From Chamaecrista fasciculata (lineage: Eukaryota > Streptophyta > Magnoliopsida > Fabales > Fabaceae), in the NCBI GenBank assembly GCA_003254925.1, contig QANZ01045516.1, positions 1,923 through 65,922 of the forward strand: a stretch of 64,000 bases of DNA. Direction: 5' to 3'. Numbering within the stretch: the first letter of the stretch is position 1; each line of letters begins with the position of its first letter. Made by a program: the position numbers and the translations under genes. The notes beneath the pieces are model-generated. The model was given only the letters and a program-made list of their open reading frames with translations, searched no databases and had not been told where the DNA came from. Shown one piece after another: positions 39,401-50,705 of this stretch.

Positions 39401-40454
39401 GGATTATAAGAAGCATGTCAGATGTCTTGTTTAATAAAGATGAATAAAGTCCTACATGGGTTTGAAAAAAAAAACCTAGACATATGTGGTACAGTTGTCT
39501 CAAGAAAAATTATTTAAAAGATATCAAATTGTGTATATTTATTATTGATGGAACTCCTGAAGAGTTCAAAACACAGTAAAATATTGATAGTTTTGCAAGA
39601 AAGATTTTGCAAAGATAAAATTTCTGTCTCATCTTACAAATTAAGAAAATTATAATAGTGAGGTTATTACTCATATTATGTAAAAAGTGTATTGAGATAG
39701 TTTCACATGGATAAGTTGCGTGGACATGGTGTAACCATGATGGTTAGATAAATCATTTGAAATGATAAAGTATCCTATTAACCTCAAATAAAGATGAAAT
39801 TCTTTGGTCCTGTAGTATCATATCTTAATATTATAAGATGATTAATGTTTTATGTATACTTGCTAGCGAGATATAGTTCTTCATTAATCAAAAGACATTG
39901 ACAAGGAATGAAAAATATTTTAAAGATAAAAGTTTATTTTATTTAAATAAATTTAGTTCATCATTCCTTGATAATGTAGATGTTAGCTGATTATCTGACC
40001 TTCAGAGACAATGTATAAGGCAAATAAAAAATGTGTTTAGTTGAGACTACTAATTCAACACATCCAGAAGATGTGTAATTTGTTTTTGCAGGGAACTCTG
40101 TCAACCTTATTATATGAAGATAATATGACATGTATAGTTCAGCTAAAAGAAAATTTAGCAGATTTACTAGTGATATCAAAAGCAATGCAACATAGAAGTT
40201 CAACAAGTTCGCTCAAGTGATAATTTAGCAGATTTATTTATGGAGGCATTGCTAATTGCAGCATTTGAGAAATTTGTTTATCAAATTGGAATGTGTCAAT
40301 TAAAAGATCCTTAGTGATGTTCTGATGAGGGGATGATACGCGCTGTACTCTTTTTCCCTTCGTCATGGTTTTGTCCCACTGGGTTTTCCTGGCAAGGTTT
40401 TTAATGAGGCAGCTTGTAATGCGTATCAATAAATTGTGAATATTCAAGGGGGAG

Positions 40455-40755
40455 TGTTATGAATAATAATAGTTGTGAATATCCACAATGGACTTTTGAT
40501 ATTCTCCATGTATAGAAGTTTGAAGTTTTCTCTATAATTGTGTTTATCATGTTTAGTTTCCATTGTACATTAATATGGGTCTATCCTTTCATTATTTGTA
40601 TTGAATTAGACACATCCCCCCTTTCATATCCTTTAGCCTATAAATAGAGGCTTTAGGTGTTGATGTAAAGATGATGATATCAGTTGAATAAGAATCACTA
40701 TATCCTCCTACTTTTTCTCTACTTTGAGTATCCTTATTTTTTATATTTTATAACA
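40455..40755 (+). repeat. Right LTR of copia-like element
   Basis: 301 bases, the same length and ends as the left LTR, preceded by the polypurine tract and followed by gctat. Confidence 0.85.
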
Positions 40756-40760
40756 GCTAT

Positions 40761-41188
40761 TAGTTTATTTTACGTTTCTAGAAAATGATTGGTCTTCTAC
40801 ACTTTTATATATATTTATCTTTTTTCGTGGTAATAAAGATTATGTAAAATAAATTTAGAAACGTATTATAATCGAAAAATATCTTTTCAATTCTATAAGG
40901 TAGAATAATTATTTTGATTATTAAATTACGAGATCATTTTATTTTAATCCTCCAATTTTTTTTTATTTTAATTTAGTTTTTAAACTTTTAAATTCATATT
41001 TTGATTTAAAATTGTGATTCCGCTTGATTTCTATCATCATTTTTTATAAAGTTTTTATTATAGATAATTGAGATGAATTATTTTTCTTTCGTTTGTATCA
41101 TAAACTCATAATAAATGAAATGACAACGCGAAAAAAAGTTTTTATGGTTGATTTTCCTTTTTAAAGATTTTTTTTTACTTTGCCAACT
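40761..41188. other. AT-rich intergenic DNA, no gene seen
   Basis: No supported feature. Confidence 0.5.
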
Positions 41189-41572
41189 TTTTTATTAGGG
41201 TAAATTACAAAAAACGTACCTGTGATTTGACCCGATCTCACATCACTGCTGTGTGGTTTAAAACGTCTCACTTTGGGTACCTGAGATATGTGTCGTTTAG
41301 CAACTAGGGTACATGTGTTTTTGTTCCGTTAATTTTAATAGAAAATGCTAACGTGACGCAATCTTAGCCATCGATTTTCAATGTATCTTAGCAGTCGATT
41401 TTTATTGCATCTTAACCGTTGGTTTCTCTTGCATCTTAGTCGTTGATTTCCACTCAAAGATTAAAATCTCATTTTTGGTTTACAAACTATGGAGGAAATT
41501 TCATTTTGGTCATAAAAGCTATTTTTATTTGATTTTTGTCCTCAAACTTTCACATTTTTTTTCTGTTTTGAT

Positions 41573-42345
41573 CAGTGTTGTCAAAACCGAACCGTTCAAA
41601 GACTCGGACAAGTGTTCGGTTCATGGTCTGATCAGTTTGATCGGTCGAACCGTTGGTCGGACCAAATGACACAATAAATAATAAATAATGCCTATTTTTA
41701 ATATTTAAAATATAAGCATTATATATATTTTTTACTATTTAAGGAATAAAAACAATTATAGTGCACTATTGGATATTTTTAGATATATATTTAATAAATT
41801 TTCTTTTTACTATTTCTTTTTTGTCCTATTCTTACACAAAACATGTGACTCTTTTTATGGGGCCTTTTTGGGAATACCATCTTTTTAGTTGTTGCCCTAG
41901 TATAGCTTTAACTCCTTCGCCGTTTGTCTCTTCCTCTCTCATTTTAAGATGCTTCTATGGTGGGTTGGTTCACTTTTCTCTCTCATTCTGGTCTTGCATC
42001 TTTAAGTTTGAGCAACATGAGAGAAAGAGGAAGATGGAACGAAATAGCAAGATGATGAAATCAGAGAGGCTTCGAGTTAAGGATTCATCTTTCATCTCTC
42101 TTTTTTTCATTTTAAAAATCAAAACTGTGCACTGTGTTTTCCGTGAAAAAAAAACATTATTGGATCGACAGTTCTTAAGCGGTCCGACGGTTGGACCATG
42201 GTTCAGCGGTTCTTGAGCGGTTAAATCCGGTCCAATCCGGTCTAACTGTCATTTTGGTTTTTAAGGTCGGACCAACTCATTCTTCTCACTAGTTCACGGT
42301 CAGACCGGTCGGACCGTCCGGTCTAGTCCGGTTTTAACAACACTG
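41573..42345. mobile_element. hAT element, 773 bases, nested
   Basis: The ends are cagtgttgtcaaaaccgaac on the left and cagtgttgttaaaaccggac as reverse complement of the right end. An exact 8-base duplication gttttgat lies at 41565-41572 and 42346-42353. Subterminal cggtcgg/ccggtc motifs occur on both sides. The core (about 41820-42170) is less AT-rich, has CT-rich and then GA-rich sequence, and includes a 151-codon ORF (41761-42216) with no domain; it may be captured host leader sequence. Confidence 0.75.
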
Positions 42346-42732
42346 GTTTTGATCTCTAAAATGTGATTTTATCGCAATTTTAACCGTTATTTTAAGTTCA
42401 ACCACAAATTTATCTCCAATTTATAATTAAGAATGAAAATTTTTCTTTTTTTTTTTGTCAAACTCACTTATTATTTCGTACGCTAGCAGAATTTTAAACA
42501 GAACAAATTGAAAAGGCGAAGTCCTATTTTGGTCCTTCAGTTATGTTCAATGTTCCAAATTGGTCCCTCAGTTATTTTTCATTCCGTTTTAGTTCCTCAG
42601 TTTTCCAAAATGTTACACGATTAGTCCTTCAATACTTTCCATCCACTTTTTCCGTTAAAAAAGAAGGAAAAATAAACTTGCATGTTGCATCCCCCAAAAG
42701 TTTTTTTTTTTATTTTTTTTATTTTTTTATAA

Positions 42733-43477
42733 TAAGGTCCTTTTTCTTTTTATAATAGGATCAAAACGTAAAAAGAAAATATAAATTGAAACTTTAATTG
42801 AATTTTCCCAAAAACACCAATATTTTGTTCATGCTCAGACATCTCCATCTCTCTCTCTTCATCTTCTTCTTCACGCTTCGTCTTCTCTCTTCCATCTCCA
42901 TCTCACTCTTTTTCTCGGCAAAATCTTCGATACATTCTTCCAAATGAAAAAAATTGGAAAACAAAAACTCCGATAGGTCAGTATTCAGTAATCGAAGAAC
43001 ACAATATACCCCACAAAAACAAAAAACACTATAAACCAAGCCACCTGGTTTTCTTCTTCGGAATCCCCAAATTTTTCACAATCCGATAGAATCCAAATGC
43101 AGGAGGAGGACTAAGTAAAATTTTTCGGACCAACCACACAATTCCCCCATATGTTGTCGCTGTCAAGATCCAATATGTCGTCGTCTTCGAGAACCATCTG
43201 GATCGAAAACGACCCTAATCTATCGGCAATGGCCAGCAAGATCTTCTTCATCTCCGATTTGAACTCCGCTCCGGTTGCCGTTGAACTGCTCCGGCAGATT
43301 GGATCTTGACGGCGACGACGAATGGTGGAATTGCGTGCTTGGTTGGAAGAGTGAAGAACAAGACGAATAGACATGGGAGGATAGAAACTTGTGTTTTTGG
43401 GAAAATTTAATTAAAGTTTCAATTTCTATTTTTTTTACATTTTGATCCTTTATAAAAAGAAAAGGACCTTAAAAAAT
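42733..43477. repeat. Inverted repeat with less AT-rich core
   Basis: The left arm (aaggtcctttttctttttat, attgaaactttaattgaatt, ttcccaaaaacac) is the reverse complement of the right arm (gtgtttttgggaaaatttaa, ttaaagtttcaatttctatt, taaaaagaaaaggacctt), about 80 bases each. The core has CT-rich sequence at 42838-42910 and a minus-strand ORF of 87 codons at 43111-43374 with no recognised domain. Confidence 0.6.
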
Positions 43478-43710
43478 TGTTTTAGGACCAAAATGAAACT
43501 TATTCCATAGTTTGTGGATAAAAATTTGATTTTTCACTGAGTCACATGCTTATTCTGTCTAAATTCTAACAAAAAAAAGTTCTAAGTATTTAATATGGGT
43601 AACGTCAAAACACACAGGTATCTAAAGTGAGACGTTTTAAACCACACAGAACTGATGTGACATCGGGTCAAACCACAGGTACGTTTTTTTGTAATTTATC
43701 CTTTTTATTA

Positions 43711-45390
43711 TGACACATATAAAAAGAAATAGTTTATCTTAGTTATCAAATTAGAAATAACAACTGAAACATGGTGAAATCACATTTATATTAACGATGG
43801 AAATAAAGTTTGAGGGACATAATAGAACAAAAAAAAATTTAGGATCATAATGAAATTGTCTCTATAGTTTGAAGATCAAAATAATTGTTTGAACATTCTA
43901 TTATCTATAATACTTTAACCTTGTATTATTCAAAAAAAAATTATTACTCTATAACTTCTCATTTTTAATCATGTTATTTTTATCTTTGACCAAAAGTATA
44001 ATTTTAATACACGTCAAAAACTTATTTTGATCATTAATATTGATCTAAAGTTATCTAATATTTTTTTTTGTTTCATTTTGATTTTAAATGTGTCCTAAAA
44101 GTTTTAGTATTGGTCTTTAACTATTGAATATGATCATATTTTTCTCGTTTTAAACCCGAATGTGATTAAATCGGATCTATGGTTAATTTTAATGAATTCT
44201 TTCTTTATATATATATATATTTCAATATCAAGTTAAATATTACACTGGTATATTATGTATAAATACTATAGTATATTTTGCATACCTCAACAGATATATA
44301 AAGATTAGTTTAAGTTTTGTAATTATTAAAAATTTAAAAAATAAATATTTTATTTTATTTTAATATAGAACTTTTTTTATTTGAAATAGTGGAGAACTTA
44401 TGAGTTATTACTATTTTCTTCTCTCTTTATGTTATGTCAAAATTTGTTTTCCTATATGATATAGGAGATTAATTACCAATAAAACTCAAACATACATATA
44501 AATATATAATAATTTCGCCTATTCATTTGATATATACTATTTTGTTTGTTTTAAGTTTGATATTATAAACTTTTTCTATTGTTATTTTTTATGAAACATG
44601 AACAATTTATTTTGAGGGTGTGTCGCCATGTCAGACATGTCTTATGTTCGACATCCATACGACACATATTTATAAATTTCAGAATATAAAATCAATTTTT
44701 TGTGACTTTAACATAATTAATAATATAAAATAATAACACATATGTCATATATTATGAATAAATATTATAATTTTTATCAAAATTTATGAATTTTTAACTA
44801 TTTATATATATAAATATATTTCGTGTCGTGTCATGTAACTTTAAGAATTTGACGTGTCGATATATTTATATCTGTGTCGTGTCCCATGTTCATCCTTCAT
44901 AGATTATTTTATTCGCAAGCTGTCGAATTTAGTGCTATCTAATCTAGAACAAAATGAACCTTTAATTATTTTTTTAAAAAATTATTTATTTATTTTTTAC
45001 TTTATTATTTTATTTTAATGCATTTATGAAATAAATTTTAGTAATCATACATAAATTTTAAATATAATTAATATTTAAAAAAATATTCTTAAACGTTCTT
45101 CAATATCTTTATTTAAATGACACATGTTTGATAAATTCTTAAAAGTAAGGCAAAGTAGAGCTATTAGTTAAGAGACAAACTAATTAATCCTCTCAAACCA
45201 AAAAAGTAATTAATTCACTGATTTCAAAAAGCATGGACATTTGGTGATTGGAGGATGATGAATTTTATTAGTATTGAAGAAAGAGCTAAGTGATGACAAA
45301 AGCCGCCAAAAAGTAAAAGATTAGACCGTCATGGCAGAGAACTAGAGAAGGAATGATGATCATATCAATGAAATAATAATAATAATAATA
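43711..45390. other. AT-rich intergenic DNA with a family F remnant
   Basis: 44050-44210 carries phrases of the family F elements (ttggtctttaactattgaat, atgatcatatttttctcgtt, aacccgaatgtgatta) and breaks off at a TA run near 44208. Otherwise this is low-complexity DNA with no gene. Confidence 0.5.
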
Positions 45391-45395
45391 AAAGG

Positions 45396-46125
45396 AAAGT
45401 ACCCTATTTTGATCCTTCATATATTAATGTTTTCTCATTTGGTCCTTTATAGGATTTTCTTCTCAATTTAATCCCTCATAACTTTTTTCTTATCAATTCA
45501 GTCCCTGATATAATATAGTTAATTAAATTCTTAATATCATTAATTAATTAATATTTTAACTAATATATAAATAACCTCTTTTTTTTTATATTAACAAAAT
45601 TAATTTACAAAAGAATCTATAAATTTAATGTAAAATATCAAAAATGTAAAAGAAAAATATTTATAATGGTTAACTTAAATAAAAAAGAATATATTTGTGT
45701 AGCAATTAACATGTCCTGTCACAAAATTAATTGTATTACATCTCTAGTTGACAACTTAGACATTATTATATCATCACTTTAGTTAAAACTTAAATAGATG
45801 AATCAGAAAAGTGTGACTTAATAGTTTTCTCATTTGATTTTTTAATCAAATGATGAGGATTTAAATCTTACTCTTAGACATGAAAATATTTTTTAAACTG
45901 ATGTTAATCCTTAAATAAAAGACTCGCGAAAAGAGAATTAATTAATGTTATAAGCAGTGAACAAAAGAAAATGACTTAAATAGAAGGACTATTATCCATA
46001 AAAAACTTAAATAGAGAGATTAACATAAAAAAAAAACAAATTGTGAAGGACTAAACTGAAAAAAAATCCAAAAGGGATTTAATTGAAAGAAATGAATACA
46101 TGAGATACTAAAATAAAATTCTAGT
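45396..46125. mobile_element. Inverted-repeat element (ttggtccttt family)
   Basis: The left arm has accctattttgatccttcat, ctcaatttaatccctcataa and tcaattcagtccctgatat. The right arm has their counterparts in reverse complement (aaggactaaactgaa, agggatttaattgaaag, agatactaaaataaaattct). Edges are approximate and no target duplication was seen. It is non-coding. Confidence 0.5.
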
Positions 46126-46199
46126 CAAAATTGGTTGCTTGTTAGTTTTGTTTTTAAAGGAATAGCAATTAGCAACTAGCAACCAAAGCCATTGCCATA

Positions 46200-46463
46200 C
46201 TTCACATAGTGATAGATAGTAGCAGCAATTGTGAATATTGGAGTATGGAAAGGGCTTTATGGTACATTCACTTCACATAAATAAATATTTAGAAAGAAAA
46301 GAAAGAAACCAATTTCTCCAAAAATCAATTGTAACGCTTCTCTCTCTGTCTCTTTAATCACACTCTCTCTGTATTACTCTGAAACAGGTAAACACAAAAC
46401 ACAAAATACAAAATACAGAAGGAGCCTCTCTCTCTCTCTCCACTTTTCAAACATCACACAAAC
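46200..46463 (+). promoter_or_regulatory. Promoter and 5' leader of the NPH3-type gene
   Basis: A TATA-like cataaataaatattta lies at 46276-46291, about 180 bases before the ATG. Downstream are CT-rich tracts, 46339-46379 (interrupted) and 46426-46440 (ct repeat), of the kind common in plant leaders. The ATG at 46464 is preceded by cacaaac and is the first that opens the conserved BTB frame. Confidence 0.45.
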
Positions 46464-49400
46464 ATGGTTTCTGAGACCTCTCTCTCTTCTTCTAAACGCT
46501 CAACATCTCCTAATTCCTTCACTACTCGGTACTTTTTCAATTACTTCCTCTGCTATATGTAAATGTATGTTTTTTCATTTAATTTCAACCGCAATTCTTG
46601 TTGTTGTTGTAGTTGTTATTCATCGTCCTGTTTCTGCTTTCTTTGTCTTTGATTCTCAAATGTTGTGTAATCTTGTTTTTTTTAAGGTTTTTCCTAAGTA
46701 ATATATGTATGTATGTATGTATAGGGTGAAAGAAACACATATATTCTTTTGACCAGTCTTGGCTTGAATGAATAAGTGAGCCAACCAAAAGTTATATCCT
46801 TTTTTTTTTGGGTTTGGTGTGCTGTTGTTACTGTTTAACATCACATAGTAGCTTCAAGTTCTGCATTCTTCTTTTTTAATAATTTTTAGGTTGAAATTAA
46901 GTCCTTTGGGGTGGGGAAGATTTATTTATTTATTTGGTAATGCCACTGTAATTTTATCTATTGAATTATCGCTAATTATTGTTATAAAAAATGAGAAAGG
47001 AAACACACACACACATTTTGTGATAGTGCTTATTAGTGTTTCTTCTGCAAAGTTAGACATTGTCACATAAGTAAATAAGAAAGGGGAATTCATAACCATT
47101 TTCATTATTGGATTTTCTAAATGAAGATGATGTTATGCTCTCTTTATGCTATTTCTTTAAATTTTGCTACATAAGCCAGAAAAAATTCTCTAATTAAGTC
47201 CTCCATAGGAAAAACAATATTTGTTATACTTGACTCTTCATTTTCTTGGTTGTGTTTGAAGAATTAAGAGAAGAAAAATCAATATATAAGTTTACAAGAC
47301 TATTTTCTTATGATTAGTAATAATGTTCGCCTTGATGCAGAATTTTTGCTGATGTTGCTGGTGACATTACAATTGTTGTTGATGGGGAGTCATTTCTATT
47401 GCATAAGGTAAGCTCTGATTTTTCAAGATGATGCACAAAACTAATTAATTAACTTCTTTGGAACTTTTCGTTTCAATAAGCAGATTCTCAACACTAAATT
47501 ATAGATATGGTAGCCATAATTTGTTTACAATCAGAGGGACATGACATCCTTAAACTAACCTGTTCCTTAAACTAATTAACTCTTATTTTTCAACACAATG
47601 AACAAAATTAATTAATTTCTTTCGAACTTTTAGTTTCAATAAGCAGATCTTCAACATTTAATTGCTGTTGATAGCTTTGGATTTGAAAAAAAAAAAAAAT
47701 TCTTGTTATCAGTAGCTAGATCTTTTTTGAATCCATAAAATAGGAGGAACATCCTTAAACTAACTTGTTTCTTTTTTGTGGCAATCCATGAAGTTTCCCT
47801 TAGTTTCTCTAAGTGGAAAGATCAGAAAGATGGTTGCTGATTCTCGTGCCGGCTCCAATGTTTCCAACATGGAACTCCACAACTTCCCAGGAGGACACCA
47901 AACATTTGAGCTTGCCATGAAGTTCTGTTATGGTATGAACTTCGAGATCACATCAGTTAATGTTGCCCGCCTGCGTTGTGCTGCTGAGTACCTGGAAATG
48001 ACAGAAGATTACCGGGACCAAAACCTCGTGGCCAGAACCGAGACATACCTTAACAATGTTGTCTTCCAAAATCTTCAAAAGTCAGTGGAAGTACTAGCCA
48101 CCTGCGAGATGTTACCGACAATATCTGAGGAAGTGGAAATTACAAGTAGATGTGTGGAAGCCATTGCCATGAATGCCTGCAAGGAGCAGCTAGTTTCGGG
48201 GTTGTCTCGCCTAGGCTGCGAAAATAATAACGAGTCCAAAGAGCTAAAGGATGGATCTTGCATTGAGTGGTGGGTGGAAGATTTATCAGTACTAAGTATA
48301 GATTTCTTTCAGAGGGTTATATGTGCAATGGGGAGAATGGGGATTGGATCAGACAGCATCATAGGTTGCCTGATGCATTATGCTCAGACAACCTTAAAGG
48401 GTATCGGAAAATGTCAGATTTGGAATCCAGTAAGGGATAACACGACAAGAGCTAGCATAGTGGAAAATGACCAAAGGACAATAGTGGAAACTCTTGTGAG
48501 TTTAATGCCAACAGACAACAAAAGCTGTCCTAGGATTCCTCTGACGTTTCTTTTTGGGATGCTGAAGATGTCAATCATGTTGGGTGCTACAATCCCATGT
48601 AGACTAGAATTGGAAAGGAGGATCTCAATGAGGTTGGAAATGGTTTCTTTAGATGATCTGCTTATACCATCATCGGTAGTTCAGAATGGGGATTCATTGT
48701 TTGATGTTGACACGGTTCATAGGATACTTTTGAGTTTCTTGCAGAGGGTTGAAGAGGAGGAAGAAAGTGAAGATTGTTGTGGTGGTGGTGGGTATGAATC
48801 TGATGGGTTAGGCTCTCCTGGACATGGTTCTTTGTTAAAAGTGGGGAGGCTTATCGATGCTTATTTAGCCGAAATTGCTCCCGATCCATATTTGAGTCTT
48901 CAGAAATTCGTCGCTTTGATTGAGATTCTGCCTGATTATGCTCGTGTTATCGATGATGGACTCTACAAAGCTATTGATATTTATCTCAAGGTAAAGTAAA
49001 TTAGTACAAAAGCTTCTCTCTTTTACTTTTTAGTATGAGTATGAGTATGAGATATCTCCTACCTATTCGTTTTACGACCTAGGCAAGGACTATCCTTGTT
49101 TGGGTCGGAAAGTCCTATAATACAGGTAAAATTCTCCTAATATGAGTGTCTCAGCATGTTTCAAACCCAAGCCTTACCTATGATATCTCCTGCCCAGTCG
49201 TTTTACGATTTAGGCAAAAACTAATCTTTTTTTGAGCTAGGAAGTCCCATAATGTAGGTAAAATCTTCCCAATAAGAGCGTCTCTAGCCAAACTCGAACC
49301 CGAGACCTTACCTATGGGGATGAGACCACCTTTTATTCTAATTCCACTTGAATTTTCTTTACGGCTGAAAGATCATCTCAATTGAGTTTCCTACAAACAC

Positions 49401-50052
49401 CACAATAGCTTTTGAAAGGTCACATGCATATTCCTAATGGGACCATAAGCTTTGTATTTATTCATTTATTTTTGCTTTAAATGAATTAACAGTCCTCTTT
49501 TTTTAACTGATGATTCAGGCACATCCAGCATTAACAGAACAAGAATGCAAGAAGCTGTGCAAGTACATAGACTGCCAGAAGCTATCTCAAGATGCAAGCA
49601 ACCATGCAGCTCAGAATGACAGGCTTCCATTGCAGATGGTGGTGCAAGTACTGTACTTTGAGCAGCTGAGACTAAAGAATGCCTTGTCCGGTAGTTCGGG
49701 CGGAGGAGGAGATGGCTTCCTCTCGCAGCGAATGAGCAGCGGTGTCCCAAGTGCAGCCATGTCTCCCCGGGATAACTACGCTTCCCTGAGAAGAGAGAAC
49801 CGAGAACTGAAGCTGGAGATTTCGAGGATGAGGGTGAGGCTGAGCGAGCTGGAGAAGGAGCAGACATTCATGAAGCAAGGGATGATGGACAAAGCAGGAA
49901 ATGGAAGAACATTCTTGACTTCTCTCTCAAAAGGGATCGGGAGAATCGGGATTTTTAGCAGTCAAAATGGAGGGAAGAGGCAGAAATCAAGCCGGAAGTC
50001 TCGCGGTTCCGAGGGGAAAAATGGTAGGAGTAGGAGATATTCTGTCTCTTAG
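46464..50052 (+). CDS. NPH3-family BTB/POZ protein
   Basis: Four exons: 46464-46528, 47341-47407, 47794-48990, 49519-50052. Introns are GT-AG and the 1863 bases give 620 residues, a normal length for the family. A BTB/POZ domain (about 22-130, IFADVAGDITIVVDGESFLLHK) is followed by the NPH3 domain starting at W203-W204 (WWVEDLSVLSIDFFQRVI) and ending after the conserved HPALTEQECKKLCKYIDCQK and VVQVLYFEQLRLKNAL. A coiled coil lies at about 532-564. The basic tail ends SRRYSVS, with Ser618 third from the end. Family members are plasma-membrane-linked Cullin3 adaptor-like proteins in phototropism and auxin responses. The N-terminus (SETSLSSSKRSTSPNSFTTR) recalls Arabidopsis At3g50840, but the exact orthologue is not certain. 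Confidence 0.92.
47430..47793 (+). repeat. Tandem duplication forming NPH3-type intron 2
   Basis: Two copies, about 47437-47575 and 47603-47775, share attaatt(a)acttcttt(g/c)gaactttt, gtttcaataagcaga and acatccttaaactaac(c/t)tgtt. Most of the 386-base intron consists of this duplication. The acceptor used (47792-47793) lies after the second copy. Confidence 0.6.
49060..49330 (+). repeat. Two-copy repeat in NPH3-type intron 3
   Basis: Two imperfect copies of about 130 bases, sharing gatatctcctgcccagtcgt or its variant, ttttacgacctaggcaa, ggaagtcc(t/c)ataat and taggtaaaat. The last part (ccaaactcgaacccgagacc) is a phrase typical of plant repeats. It does not reach either splice site. Confidence 0.55.
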
Positions 50053-50705
50053 GAGTTTCACTTTTCTCTTTTTTTTCAGCTAAGTGTAAATGAGATTAGT
50101 TTTGAATTTTTCTCATTTTGTTCCTTAGTTTTGCAGTTGTATGCCTCACTTTCCCTCACTAAATAGAAAATTCATATATGTTTCTCAGCTGCTTAAAATT
50201 CTTTTGTCCACATTTTGAATTTTGACATCTTTGCAATGAGGTTCTTAAAAATTTACACACAACTAATCATACACGCAAAAAATTTACACACAACCAATCA
50301 TAGATATAAAAGATATAAAGACAACTTATAATTGGAATAAACTTGTAATGAAAACATCTTTGGATGTTTACCAAAAATACTGCTGTTTTTTTTTTTGTCA
50401 TATCCCATTTGCCAAAACATGCTACTAAAGAGAATGTTGATTTGTTTAATGTAATGTATAAAAAGAAGTTCTTTTCAAGGAACAAGTGTAAGGAGGCAAT
50501 GAAGCATATACCATATACTTGATCAAGAATGTTGCTGTCATTATTTCTGATGAGGCCTAGATTATTTTAAAGATTGAAGTACCAAAAAAGAAAAGAGTAT
50601 AAAAAAAAAAGAACAAGACAGAAAACACAGAATCCAAGAGATGAAAGGTACATAAAGATCAACAAGGAAGGATGGTGTGTAGTAACTGTAACATTATGTA
50701 TGTAT
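50053..50705. other. Shared 3' flank of two converging genes
   Basis: The NPH3-type gene (plus) and V-ATPase subunit E (minus) end towards each other with 653 bases between stops. Both 3' untranslated regions must lie here. The sequence is AT-rich, and no clear polyadenylation signal stands out from background. The short ORFs are shadows. Confidence 0.5.

Larger units (their letters stand above)
35416..40755 (+). mobile_element. Ty1/copia-like element, full length but decayed
   Basis: Two 301-base LTRs (35416-35716, 40455-40755) with TGTTA...TAACA ends, flanked by the 5-base duplication gctat (35411-35415, 40756-40760). A primer-site-like cgttatcagcacgag follows the left LTR, and a polypurine tract (attcaagggggag, 40442-40454) precedes the right one. 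Short coding remnants around 37832-38041 and 38367-38561 recall copia integrase and linker sequence. The interior is broken many times, so this is a fossil. The LTRs differ at about 19 of 301 sites by hand count, suggesting an age of a few million years. The interior also has a tandem array and many short palindromes (see findings). Confidence 0.85.
41198..43701. mobile_element. Long-TIR Mutator-like non-autonomous element
   Basis: The left end gggtaaattacaaaaaacgt and the reverse complement of the right end (ggataaattacaaaaaaacg) match. The inverted similarity runs on through gtacctgtg(a/g)tttgacccgat and gtttaaaacgtctcacttt for about 110 bases. The 9-base duplication tttttatta flanks the element (41189-41197 and 43702-43710). 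It is non-autonomous and carries a nested hAT element (41573-42345) and a second internal hairpin (42733-43477). The Mutator-like assignment rests on TIR length and duplication size only. Confidence 0.7.

Noticed and set aside
41761-42216. 151-codon ORF as a gene
   Set aside because: It spans the core and right subterminal repeats of a hAT element, and the last part is the repeat motif itself.
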